From the NCBI RefSeq assembly GCF_031755915.1, contig NC_083386.1, positions 8,618,001-8,682,000 of the forward strand: a stretch of 64,000 bases of DNA, given 5' to 3'. The notes under the pieces are model-generated. The model was not told where the DNA came from, made no database searches, and worked only from the letters and a program-made list of their open reading frames with translations. Numbering within the stretch: position 1 is the first letter of the stretch; each line of letters opens with the position of its first letter. This document shows, one piece after another, positions 36,201 to 47,311 of the stretch. The translations under genes and the position numbers were made by a program. The DNA is from Ziziphus jujuba (Eukaryota; Streptophyta; Magnoliopsida; Rosales; Rhamnaceae).

Positions 36201-37857
36201 AGTTAACCGTTGCGTCCGGAATGGCCGAAAATGGTGGACTTGACTCTTCCGGGGTCAAAATATAATTACCAGAAATTTTGAGGTAAAAATGTAATTTCAT
36301 AAAATTTCTGGGTTAACCTGCAAATACAGAAACTACAGGGGTCAATCTGTAATTTCCAATAATTTAGGGGCTGTTCCGTAATTTCAGAAACTTCTGATGA
36401 CGTGCAGCTTGTGCTGACGTGTCAACACGTGGCAGATGACGTGTCGGCTGGCGTGGCTGACGACGTGTCGTATGGCGTGGTAGATGACGTGGCAGGGTGC
36501 GCTGACGTGTCTGCTGACGTGGTCGTCTTCAACCTTCAGACGGCGCGTGCGGCGCGTGAGGCACGTGACTTGTTGCAGAAAATTTCAGGTGGCGCGTGCG
36601 GGCGCGTGAGACAGTGTCTTTCTCTCCGGAAAACTTGTGTGTTCTCGTCTCGTCGACTACTTTCACCTGGTATTGTCAAATTAATTATTTGAGCAACTTT
36701 TCGAAACACCAACCTGAAGAACAGTGGCTCTGTTTCTTCAAATTTTGAACCCAAGCTCTCGACCTGGAGCTCTGATACCACTTGTTGTGGTTCTCTGGCC
36801 ACTTTAGAGAAGAAATATGAGAAGAAAAATAAAAAGAATTCTATTACTCTCTTGGAAATAGAATACAAAAATACAAAAACTTCTCTCTTGGATTCTCACG
36901 TGGAACCTCTCTCTACACTCTTAAATTCTCTCTGGAATTGCTCACTCTTCTCTCAAGCTCTCTCTGGAACTTAAACACTCTCTCTCTCGGAGTTTTCTCT
37001 CAATATTCCTCACTTGGGATAATATTGAGCTTGCTCTCTTGGCTTGGCTTGCATACAACGGGATGGAGCCTATTTATAGGCTTACAAGGTCGGTTGCATG
37101 GCCACAATCTTCAACAGCCTCTGCAGAGCCCACAATTGTTGAACAATCCATTTTCGGTGCAGCAATGGCCATTGTCAAAAATGGTGGCTGTCGGTGCAGT
37201 GGTGTCAAAAGTAATGGCTGTGCAGTCTTCACACTGTCGGTGCAGTGGTGGTGCGGCTGGACTTCACAAATTTGGCTGTTTGTTTTACCTGCGTGGAATA
37301 TATTTGAGACAACTCCAGACGACTTGACCACCCATCGAAAGTCCAATCACATAGAATCTTGAACCTAGTCCCAATTGATCAGCAAGCTCTTCTATATCCA
37401 ATGCCAAACTCTTCACTGTTCTGTTAGGATCCGGGTCGCTTTCTCCATACCCTGGTCTGTCAAAAGTCACAACATAAACACCAAGTTCTTGGACAAGTTC
37501 CTGACAAGAATATATATACCAACCAAGGAATTAGTAAGACTTTGATACATCATCTTTTTTCTGAATATGGAGATTGATTAGGAATTCAAGTACCGGGGAG
37601 ACTTTTGTTACGATAATTTCATTATGTCTGCAAGAACTGAAGCCATGAAAATAGATAATCTTGTATTTGGCAACTTGTTTTGGCACACCATGTTCCTTGT
37701 AGGCCAAATGCCTTCCATCCCTCAGCTTTATTCTGGGAGCTGTGATAGGTGGACCGCCAGGGGAGCCACAGATTTTAGGAGGAGGAGGGCAGGTGTTCTG
37801 ATATGCCCATGCCAGCAACATGATGAACAAGACTAACACAATTCTTCTATTCCACAT
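30293..37857 (-). CDS. alpha/beta-hydrolase 4, with copia in intron 2
   Basis: Complete - strand paralogue, 349 aa. Exons 37857-37594, 37500-37289, 31422-31152 and 30595-30293. It starts MWNRRIVLVLFIMLLAW after an acceptor TTTTAG. The oxyanion-region motif is YFHGFSSCR, the nucleophile elbow GLSMGG, the acid region HGDDDRLVP and the His region GSGHFF. Exon 4 starts PHEVKQQ, one residue longer than PQVKQQ in the paralogues. Intron 2 holds a 5.6-kb copia element in the same transcriptional direction; without it the intron would be about 230 bp, near the 199 bp of hydrolase 3. All exons and splice sites are intact. Expression may depend on splicing out the element, since its sense LTRs could end transcripts early. 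Confidence 0.88.
31637..32110 (-). repeat. copia 3' LTR (474 bp)
   Basis: Partner of the LTR at 36783-37268. On the minus strand it starts TGTGAAATCC after the polypurine tract at 32111-32124 and ends in CACAACA at 31637, next to the target duplication AATTT. Confidence 0.93.
32144..36160 (-). pseudogene. copia gag-pol polyprotein, two in-frame stops
   Basis: A frame of 1339 codons including the terminal stop, a normal copia length, starting MSMEESSSG. Domains: gag (about residues 1-260) with zinc knuckle CYHCGLEGHMKKNC, protease WVVDTAAS, pre-integrase LWHQRLGHMS, integrase (LVHSDICGP, SDNGGEYTS, PQHNGIAERMNR), RT (KSLYGLKQAPRQWY, LLLYVDDM) and RNase H (STTEAEYIAAAEAGKE). Two internal stops interrupt it: TGA for Trp at 33554-33556, at the start of RT, and TGA near 32693-32695, in the RT to RNase H connection after SNPE. 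Gag, protease and integrase read through without a break (868 aa). The copy is non-autonomous unless the stops are read through. Confidence 0.93.
36390..36540 (-). promoter_or_regulatory. clustered ACGT-core motifs in copia leader
   Basis: Between the 5' LTR and gag, about eight ACGTG/CACGT cores (TGACGTGTC, TGACGTGGC, ACACGTGGC) occur within about 130 bp, mixed with GGCGTGG variants. The same kind of array lies in the leader of the other element (6252-6385; CCACGTCA, GACACGTC, CCACGTGTT). ACGT cores of this type are known bZIP binding sites (G-box, ABRE, UPR-type TGACGTGG). Their use here as an internal enhancer is an inference. Confidence 0.55.
36783..37268 (-). repeat. copia 5' LTR (486 bp)
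   Basis: On the minus strand this starts TGTGAAGTCC at 37268 and ends ACCACAACA at 36783, with TG...CA ends. It has 12 bp (near 36815) absent from the other LTR. It contains a TATAAATA-like box near 37072-37080, a plausible element promoter, and a GA-rich downstream part. Confidence 0.93.
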
Positions 37858-38229
37858 CTTTGATCCTAAAACAATCAAACTTGATAGCTTTACTAAAATG
37901 AATACCAAAAAAACTGAAACTGAAATTTTTTTCCTCTGCCATTTAATGTGGCTTAGTTAGTCTTAGTGCCTTTGTTATTACTTATTTTCTACCTCCTAAA
38001 GCCTGGCCTGACTTATTGCTATAGTATATTAAATATATGCAATGCAGTTTATGTATCAGAGTTGTTTTTCTATGCAATGCATGGATGGAGATAGAACATG
38101 GAAAACTTGGAAGCATGATAAGCAGGATAAAAAGGGTTTCTATAATTAGAAGGAAAAAAAATGTATTACCAGCAACTCAAATGTGTATGGAAAAACTTGC
38201 AGAAAAAAGTGGGAGAGAGAACTAAGCAC

Positions 38230-38258
38230 ATAAAGATTTAAAGGAGCTCTCTTGCTTA
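38230..38258 (-). promoter_or_regulatory. conserved leader exon end, hydrolase 4
   Basis: On the minus strand, GAGCTCCTTT and then ATCTTTAT are followed by a donor GTGCTT and CT-rich sequence, the same arrangement as in hydrolases 2 and 3. The inferred 5'-UTR intron is 38229-37866, with acceptor TTTTAG 8 bp before the ATG. Confidence 0.5.
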
Positions 38259-38260
38259 AG

Positions 38261-40697
38261 TAGTTATTAGTCTTATTTTCAGCTCCTTTTTTGCATATTT
38301 ATAAACTAATAATAACGGTCAAAAAAACATTTTATTAATTCGTGGTTGGTAAGATATTCAAAACCACTCCCAATTCAAGAAATGTTGGTAAACACATCCA
38401 TAAACAAATTACATTATGCAGCTGTGAGATATTCTAGCTTGCATGATTCGTAGGGGCAGTTGGCACGAAAAAGTAAAAGTAATTGCCAGTAAAGTTTTCA
38501 GATCAGTTGTACTGTTGTAGTCACTTAAAAACAAAAATAATAATAAGAAGATGTGACTTAGGCATCAAACAAGGACAAGCGTATCCCAGCAGAGAATCCA
38601 ATAAAGCAGTGGAGCATCTCCAGTGTCATTGTCATTGCATTTGAGCCATCACATTGCCAATAATATAGCTCCAGCCTTTCATTTGGGTCGTCCAATGGAG
38701 CATCGCAAAGTTTGCTAATGGCAAATTTGATGATAGATTTGACACTAATTTTGCAATTGACAAAGTTTGACATTGGAAACCACTGTTATAAAAGTTAGTG
38801 GATCCTATAGTATTTGTTGAATTAATTAATATTTATGTTGTTTTTTAATATGTAAAAAAGTAAATCATAAATGGGTCTAATAATCATCTAACAATATTTA
38901 TAATTTAGCCATGGCTATATTTTCGGATGGTAGCATTTAAAAACCAATGTTAAAATTTTGCATTATCATTGGCATTTATAATTGAAAAATTTATAACATA
39001 TTAAATTTTAATTTTTTAAAACGACAATGTCGAAATGACATTTAGAAACGTATGGAATACGTGCTTTTGTTGCCTCATTTTCCTTTTATACTAAATCTAT
39101 TAACTAGTAGTCCTTAAGCACCTACCTTGTTGGGGTTTCTCTTGGCTTTTTTCCATGCATTGGTACTTCTTTTCATCTTTCGTCTAAACTTGGATCCGGT
39201 ATTTCGGCTTTCCCTGCCTCACTATTCAGAGTTGTTTTGTTTTTTGGATCAATACCCTTTGTTTGGGTCAATAAAAGAAACAACGTCCATTTTAAAAGAG
39301 AATTAAAGCTAAAATTATATGCTCTCACTTAACGTTGAAAGTGCCCTTTGCCAAAAATGGACCTAATTTTCTGCACTTTGTCACAGCACCCACCACTCCA
39401 CTCCAGTCCAAGCCACCTACCATCCACTCAACCTTTTGCAACACATTATTTATTGGAAAAATAATAAAATTTACCCTGCGTGCAACTCACTAAAAGAAAA
39501 ACTTCAAAAATCATTAGTCCAAATAACATAACTACGCAAATTTATATATATGTACCTGAATATGTATCTTCTCAAAAATCTTAAAACATAAAATGTCTAG
39601 GTGGCAGTACTTAATGCAGAGCATCATGTTACTTCAAGTTTGTACATGGACAAATTTTTTTAATTATTATTATTTTATTGGAACACTTTAATTATGAATT
39701 TGGGAGATTTTTCTTTTGTTTGGGACCCTGGTCTCCCTTTATCACTCAAAAAAGAAGTTGAATTTCAAACCCATTACCTTTTTTATTTATTTATCTATTT
39801 ATTTTAAATTTGACAGAAAGTTGTAATTGAGAACTTTTACATGCAACTCCTAAAGGGCCCTTAGCTCGTGGTAAAGCATATGTTTTATAAATGCAAATGG
39901 ATCAACGTGTCTATTGAGTATTTGAGCATTTTTAGGCTGGAAATGACACAGGGCAATGGTGGTGGTAGTTGGAGTTTGCTTCCATCTTTTTAATTTTTAT
40001 TTATTTATTCTCAATAATTTATGTTAAGACAAAAACCGGCCAATCAACCAACAAATTTGAATACTTTACCCCATTAAAAACATGTAGGATTGCCATGTGA
40101 GGTCCATCTCTATGCAAGTGATTACGAGGCTTTTGAAATAAAAAAGTATTGAAAGATCACTACAAATTTTATTTATTTATTTTGATCATTTCAGGATGAT
40201 GAATTTGGGCATTAAATTATAGAGAGCATGGGACTTATTTACTTTTCTTCAATCCAAATAATATGGTTTTTTTAAAAATAAATTGGATAAGGAAAAATAA
40301 TTGATGCTAGTGGATGCTTTTGATCATGGTCAGAAACATTATACTTGTAAGAAAAAATATTAATTCAATATTTGTTAGAAGACATTGAAATACACTTCCA
40401 ATCAAATATTACTCAATCTTATTTTGATCAACCTGGTAATTGAATTTTTAGCCTGTAAAAAGAATACAAGAGAGAAGATCGACCGATCTAGAATGAGATC
40501 TAAAATAATAAGATTTTTCAATTACAAAATATGCAGCATTATGTTTACAATAAGATTCACTTCGTATAGCAGATATGTATCTAGATTCCTTTGAGAATGT
40601 AAACTGATAATCAGCTTGCAACCATAAAAAAGTGCAAGCAACTCCAATATTGCAAAGAATATCACCTAGCTGCTTTTGATAATAAACTACATTGTCA
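38261..40697. other. intergenic without a recognisable gene
   Basis: AT-rich spacer between hydrolase 4 and the 3' end of the BASS4-like gene. No coding family, RNA gene or complete mobile element was recognised. A small open frame at 38558-38773 on the minus strand shows no family signature and is not called. Confidence 0.55.
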
Positions 40698-43600
40698 TCA
40701 GGCGACCTTGGCATTGTTAGAGGAGGCATTGTTCCGGAACCAAAAGTTAACGAGAATTGAGTCCAATATAATCTAGAGCCGAAAAACATTCTTGTCAGAT
40801 ATAGCTAAGATAATAAGAAAGGCAAAGGATAGGAATACTGATAACCTGGTTTAAATGAGCTGCAACACAAGGCAGAACCAGCAAACCGGATTCACCAAGT
40901 GCACCGCCAAGCTGCTCAACAACCGCCACCATTACAGGCAGAGTTTTCTACAAAAGGCATGATAGTTTCAAGCTTGCAAATTACTAAAAAGATAAAAAAA
41001 GTAAAAAGAAGAAGCATTATAATAAAGATCTTTATTAAAGTAAGTGATAATAACAAAACTCCAAATTAATGCCTTCACAAGGGACTGAAGATTTCAGCAA
41101 TAGGAGAGGCATTATATGAGCCCAGAGGGCAATTGGACTCAAATTGAACAAAAACCCTCCATCCCCATTGTCCACATTTAATTTGTAAAAATAATTTCCT
41201 TAGATTTCAAAAAACCTACAAGACGCATGTTTACAAGATGGATGGCTCAAAATCATAACTGTAACTCACCTGACTTGCAACGAGTACAAGAGCACTAGAA
41301 TTTTCTTTCTTGCCAAAAACTGATTGGTCACCACCAGAGAGAAATGAGAGGCCTTTCATTGCTAAAGCATTAAAGGCCACTAAGATTATATGTAAAAGCC
41401 TGCAATAGAAAAAAGTAGTTCATTTGTCTGCAGAAGCCACTCCAGTTGAGCTCATGAATATTACTGCTAATAAAGTTACTGCATATAAATATGTTCACTG
41501 ATCCAACTTAAATTTTATTTGTGCTCACTTTAACATTCCTACTTTCTTAGCTGGATTCAAATGTCTAAAAAAGGAAATAATAATAATAATCTAGATGGTG
41601 TATAAGTCAACTTGTAGTATTAGAATAGTATCAAAGTTTTTCCCGTTACTTAATATCAAAAATATAATTTTGGAAAGATGGAATATGCATTTAGAGTTTC
41701 TATATTAGAACAAAGCATTAAACAAGCGACAGACTGATAGTACAAAGGAAATAAGAGTGAAGAATTTACACTGCCATTCCAACAGCTACGAGAAAATTTG
41801 TAGGGTTAACCATCAACAGTAGTGACCTTGACCTGCTAACTTGTATCCAAGGAACCTGAAAAACCATAGTAGTATTAAAACAAAATTTCTCGACTTGAAG
41901 ATAAATAATTATCCCAAAGTACCAATAGGTAATATCTAGTTTCAATCTTAGTACAACTATGTTTAATCTTAAGTAGATAAATATTTGATAGGGCTAGGAA
42001 GGAGAAAAATATTAAATGCATAAAAATTCGCAGGTTTCATAAGAACCCAAAAATAAGTGTCAAGGAATAGGGAGAACTCCCAACTACAACATTAGAATAA
42101 AGCATCAAATATCCAAACAAAGCCCCTAAACTGTTGACATAATATACATAGATGTAAACTAAAATATGTTATATCGGTCATACAGGCTATTTCAGTAAAA
42201 CTCATCATGGAAAAATAATAAGAATAACATTCTTAAACAAAAGGGATAAGTTAAGCAAGGTAAATGTCTTACTAAACTAAGGAAGACTGCACTAAGCTTA
42301 GAAAAAAGCTTACGGTTTTGATCGACAAAGTCTGTAAGACCTGCAATGCACATTTAGTCAGATTAAGTGATTAACAATATATACCATGTGCTTAGGCATT
42401 TACACTTTACCTTATTTAATGTTTGTTGACGACTTAGTTTCTAAATTCACCATGCTTGTTCACCCAACTGTATTGCATGATTCGATATGGTTTTCTTGTA
42501 TCTTATCCCCTCCCCAATTATAGAACCTTCTACCCAGACAATGTTCATTTGTATTGCATAATTAAGTTCTTAATAAGACTTTCAAGGTAGACAGGAATTC
42601 CCGGTGGGAGTACTGTGGCTAAGATGGAGCTAGCATTTTGTGCCTCTGGTAGAAGTTGCTTATATAGTAACATGGTTCATATGCTAAAATTATCCAACAA
42701 GACAGCCAGCAAACTTTCAAATAGGAAAGTCAATGAGACACTCACCTTTGAAGGTTTCTCGTAAAACCTGTTGTTAAGAAAAAGAATGAATCATTCCTGG
42801 ACAACATGGTGTAATAGAATATTGTGATACTACTTGAACAAAAACCAGAATTACAGCAAAGAATTGCTGGAAATTATATGCTAAGAGAGATAATTTCACA
42901 ATAATATATACTAAAGGTTAAGACAGTATCTAAATCTTCTTCACCCAACTACATTTAAGCAGGTTCTACACCCAAAGGCTGTTTCATAGCAGATTGTTAT
43001 TTTCTTTTCTTTTGTTTCTTAAACCTTTTTTTTTTTTACCTCAAAGCCTTTGTTATAGCTGCTATCTTTTTAATATAATCTATTCTATTAAAAACAAAGA
43101 TGGGTAAATTAAAAGCTATATTGATAATCATAAGAAATTAAGCCTACATGCTCTAATCCATTCCATTGGTTATTTAAGTATGCGCCATTGCTGAAATATG
43201 GATAATTACAGAAGATGACACATTATAAAGTGCATATTCCACTTTTATTATAAGCTACAATTACAAATCTAAAGATGTCCAAACAAGATAATAATAAAAT
43301 TAAAGGCTAAAATGCCGACATAAGAAAGAAATTAATCAGATATCATAAAGAAAATAATCAATTACCTTTCCCAAGACTAGTGGAATCAATAATTTGACAA
43401 CAAGACTTTTAAACAGTTGCTTAGCTGGAACAGATGCACCAACTCCATTGGCTACGAACTTTGAAATAGAAAATGGGACCTAGAAAGTACTATATATTAG
43501 AATATGTTTGAAGCAATCAACTAGAAAAGTACATATATTTTATTTATAATCTAGTTAAATACACAGAATAAATTCGTCAAGAAACCTATGGAACATTAAA

Positions 43601-46600
43601 CTTCATTCAGAAAGTTTTGAAATTAAAAACAATTTCCAGAAAATAGTAGAAGCTATATGTAGTTTCCAAATAGGTTATTCTTTTCTGAACTATGAACAGA
43701 AAGAGGTTTCTGAAAAACTTTATTTTGAGCTTTCTGAAAATCTATTAACTGTTTAGTAACCTGTGGTTACACTATCCTCATAAACTGCATGTAATGTTGA
43801 CACAATAACCTTCGTTCACATATAGCTGCAACAACTTTAAACAATCAAATAAGGAACATTTCAGAATACATGTGAATTCGAAAGGACAAATGGCAGTCTC
43901 AATGTAGACATTAAACACTCAGTCACTCCAGTCTAGATTTCCTGAATATTCAATTATTTGGAGTTTTGAACAAATATTCCATGACTAAGGTATGAGAGAA
44001 ACCAATCAAAATGCCTACATTTTTGCGGTAATGTTCTGAAAGAAAAGAAAAACAGACAACTAAACCACCCTCTCAGTAAAGGAAACTGGAATCTTCTACA
44101 GAGAGGGAAGCTATGGATATACGGTATATCATATATCAATCGTCAGAAATAATACATAAAGAATTTGTGTACAAGGAACATAACTTCTTTGACATCGCAT
44201 GTGAAAAGCTAATTGAAAAATAATTCGAGAAAATTAATTTTAATTTGAAAGTATTGCTAGCAACCCTAATAAAATTTGTGGAAGTAAATCGAAAAACATG
44301 TGTCTTTATGCCAGTTTCAGGAAAATAATTGGATGAGCAAACAGCAGTTTCATAAATACATCATATGTAAATTCCACAGTTTGAAAAGAAGTTTTTTCAT
44401 GTGTGAACCAGCACAAACTTTTCAAAAAAAAAAGGTGAGATGATAACGAATTACAGGTCTCACAGTTAAAAGTGCATGAAAACTTAACAAATTACTCTTT
44501 CAAGATATGTATGAACCATACAATAAATATAAAAAATAATGCCTCAAGAATTATAGCACCTTTTAAAATTCTTTAAAGACTAGAGGTAATATGTAAAAGA
44601 AAAGATAAAGTTGAACAAAGTCTGTCAAACTTACAACCAAAATCCCTAAAAGATTAGAGAACACCGTCATTGCAAGGGCTAGTGCAGAATTCCCTCCAGC
44701 AAGCTGCATTTAAGCAATGAGAATTTCTTGTTGAACCCAAAAGCCAATACATATCATAGCAAGGTCAAGAGGATAAGTTAAAATAAATAAAAGAACAAGA
44801 GAACAAGCATACCTGAGTAAGTGCTACTCCACTGGATAATGTAGTTGGCATACAACAAAATATAGCTAGTCCTGTAAGAAACAAAGAAGATAATAGATAA
44901 CTTGAAGCTTCAGATAATCGACAGTTCCATAAAGAAAACGTGAAAGCTCAAAATAACTTTCAAAAGTTAATCAGTATTTCATGTAAAAGAACTACAACTA
45001 ATAGGGGCATGAAGTTCATTGATGAAATTTGTAATTGCATTAGCTCAAATTGTTTACAGTGAGTCCATTTTTTACAAGAAATTAGAATAATCAGGAGTAA
45101 GTAAGCAGGGAATTTTCTTAAGGATCTTTATGGGCCAAAGGCTACCGAAGAAGTGAAGAATGCAGGTGGGTTGATATAAAATGACTGCATGTTTTACAAT
45201 AATAAAAATAACAATCTTTCATTTCCAGCAAAAACAAGTTCAATAGTTGAAACCTGTAACAAATTCTTGAGGCTGGATCTGAAGCTGCATTATTATACTT
45301 GAGAAGTACGGAGTCAAAAGTAGAATGGAAATCTGCATAATTAAGAATATTATTGATTGAATTATATAACATAATAATTCTAATAATAAATTGACACATA
45401 TGCTATTGAAAGAAGCTATATATTTTTTCAAAAACCAAATTAAAATAAAATAAGCGAAGGAGCTCTCTGTTATACAATTTAACCTGCCCCCATCTTCCGA
45501 TCAGAACAAATTTATTGCAAAAAATTTAAAACAAAGGCATTCACACCAATGGAATACTTTGTCCACTCATATTGCCATAAGCATTTTGAGGTGTAGCATC
45601 AAAACCAAAGGAATATATAATGAATAACAAAAGAGAGCGTTATATTGGATGCAATGGCCACATTTCTTTAGTGCTAACCTTATTAGAATCATAGTTTATG
45701 TAGCTGACATATCATCAAATGATTGTGAATCACAATAATAGACTAACTAATCTGCAAATACTTTCACAAGGGCGTGAGGAAAAACTTTTCCATTGTTTCT
45801 TAAGATTTGAAGACTATGATACAATTATTAAATGGATTCTAAAATGATGATGAACTTAGTGAATCTCTTTAACATGATGCTTTGTCCAAAACTAAACACT
45901 CTATGAATAAAATTAACATCAGCGAATTTTATCCAATCATAATCTGATTCCCTAGACACTCCTTGGTTAAACATTATCTCAAATTCAGTGAAAAAAAAAA
46001 TTAAATAATCATGCAGAATGAACTTATAAAATATATAATGCCACATGATAATTCAAGATCATACTAGCCCAAAAATTCCCACAGGCCATGCTTCTGCAGC
46101 TGCAGTAATATCTCCACTCCGCAATGTCAATCCTATATTGTCAGCAGAAGTAAAGACAACATAAAGAAAAGGAGAAAAAAAAAAAAAAGAAAAGGTCGAA
46201 TGCTAATTTTGAACTATCAAAATTTTTTATATGTGCAACTTTTTTTTTACTTAAAAAATGCATATCTATAGCCAAATCAAAGTTGGGTTACTGTGAATTC
46301 TTACCTGAAATAATAAATATCCCAAAAGTGCTAAATTTTGATAGAGAATATCTATCAGCAAGACAACCTAGACTAGGATTTGCAAGTCCTAATGCTACTC
46401 CACCCACAAGAGCTGCACATAATATAACAAAGAAAACAAAAATAAACCATAAAATCAACAAACAATTACTATAACATCGGCGATGAATGATTTAAAATGA
46501 GAAAGGGAATATAACAGAATTATTACCTAAAGGAAGAAAATTATCTGATGCAAAATTTAACAATGATTTAGCCCAGGTTAACTGCTCTGCCAAACCCCAA

Positions 46601-47069
46601 ACTTGACCAGCTTTATTTCCATTGCCATCTTTCTGAAGCAGCATTGCATTTCTCGTAAAGCAAAAGAAAGAACCCAAAAAAGCACAAAATAATAATTTAA
46701 AAAAAAAAAAATAGAACCTGATTGATTCAAGTTATACTCAATTCACATCCGAGAAACATCATACTAAAAGGGCTTAAATTTTGAAATTTTAATTAAACGA
46801 TTTTTCGATTTTCCTGCACTTTCCAAGGAACCAAACCGGAGGGCATGAAGGCGAGTAATCGAAATGAAATACAGAAAGGGAGGCGACAGGACCTGATTGG
46901 AGGGCTCGCAGGCTCTAATGGGTCTCGAAATTGATCGGCTCCTGCGAGAAGTGAAGGAGCCGCAACGGAAGAAGGAGTTTATGGCAGGAAAACGAGGGTT
47001 TGGGATATGATACGCCAGCGTTTTGGCCGGTGCCGGAGCAAGAATGAGGCTTTGGATTGTTCCCGCCAT
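40698..47069 (-). CDS. BASS4: BASS4-like plastid Na+/metabolite cotransporter
   Basis: Bile acid:Na+ symporter family gene, 14 coding exons on the minus strand, 420 aa, close to my recollection of about 436 aa for Arabidopsis BASS4. Exons: 47069-46893, 46632-46527, 46412-46305, 46132-46065, 45332-45254, 44871-44813, 44703-44635, 43479-43366, 42767-42746, 42340-42273, 41855-41770, 41399-41270, 40947-40846, 40772-40698. All introns are GT-AG and all phases close. The first 59 residues are Ser/Arg-rich, like a chloroplast transit peptide. Family motifs include GLTLRSGDITAAAEAWPVGI, CCMPTTLSSGVALTQ and LAGGNSALALAMTV, with about ten hydrophobic segments. It is likely in the plastid envelope; the transported metabolite is not deducible. 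The 22-bp exon 9 is unusually short. Confidence 0.93.
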
Positions 47070-47311
47070 TAGAGAGTAACTGTACCAACTCAAACGGTAA
47101 AGGTAAAAGGCAGGCGCTTGGAAATTTCGCCTACAACAACAATAATAATAATAATATAATATCAAGAAGTTGGGGATATTTTGGTAATTTCACTGAATAA
47201 TTGTAAATTTGGTTTTGCTCATGCTCATGCTCATGCTCAGGCTCATGCTCAGCCTCAGCTCATCTTACTTGTCGAGTCAAAGTGGGCGATAGATAGGTTG
47301 GTAAGCAAGCA
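47070..47311. promoter_or_regulatory. 242-bp divergent promoter, BASS4-like / mTERF 1
   Basis: The two start codons are head-to-head, 242 bp apart. The interval has an AAT/AAC repeat near 47132-47158 and an imperfect GCTCAT/GCTCAG hexamer array at 47216-47262. No strong TATA box is apparent. Both products are predicted organelle proteins, so shared control is possible but unproven. Confidence 0.55.

Larger units (their letters stand above)
31637..37268 (-). mobile_element. Complete Ty1/copia retrotransposon (5632 bp)
   Basis: Full element on the minus strand inside hydrolase 4 intron 2, flanked by the 5-bp duplication AATTT (31632-31636 and 37269-37273). The 5' LTR is 36783-37268 (486 bp) and the 3' LTR 31637-32110 (474 bp). 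They differ by a 12-bp indel and about six substitutions counted by eye, which points to recent insertion. The primer site TGGTATCAGAGC (36769-36780), complementary to initiator tRNA-Met, lies 2 bp inside the 5' LTR, and a polypurine tract GGAGGGGGAGAA abuts the 3' LTR. The RT and integrase come in copia order (integrase before RT), resembling the Tnt1/Tork lineage. Confidence 0.96.

Noticed and set aside
46283..46474. + strand open frame over BASS4-like exon 3
   Set aside because: It is antisense to a confirmed exon with good splice sites and family motifs.
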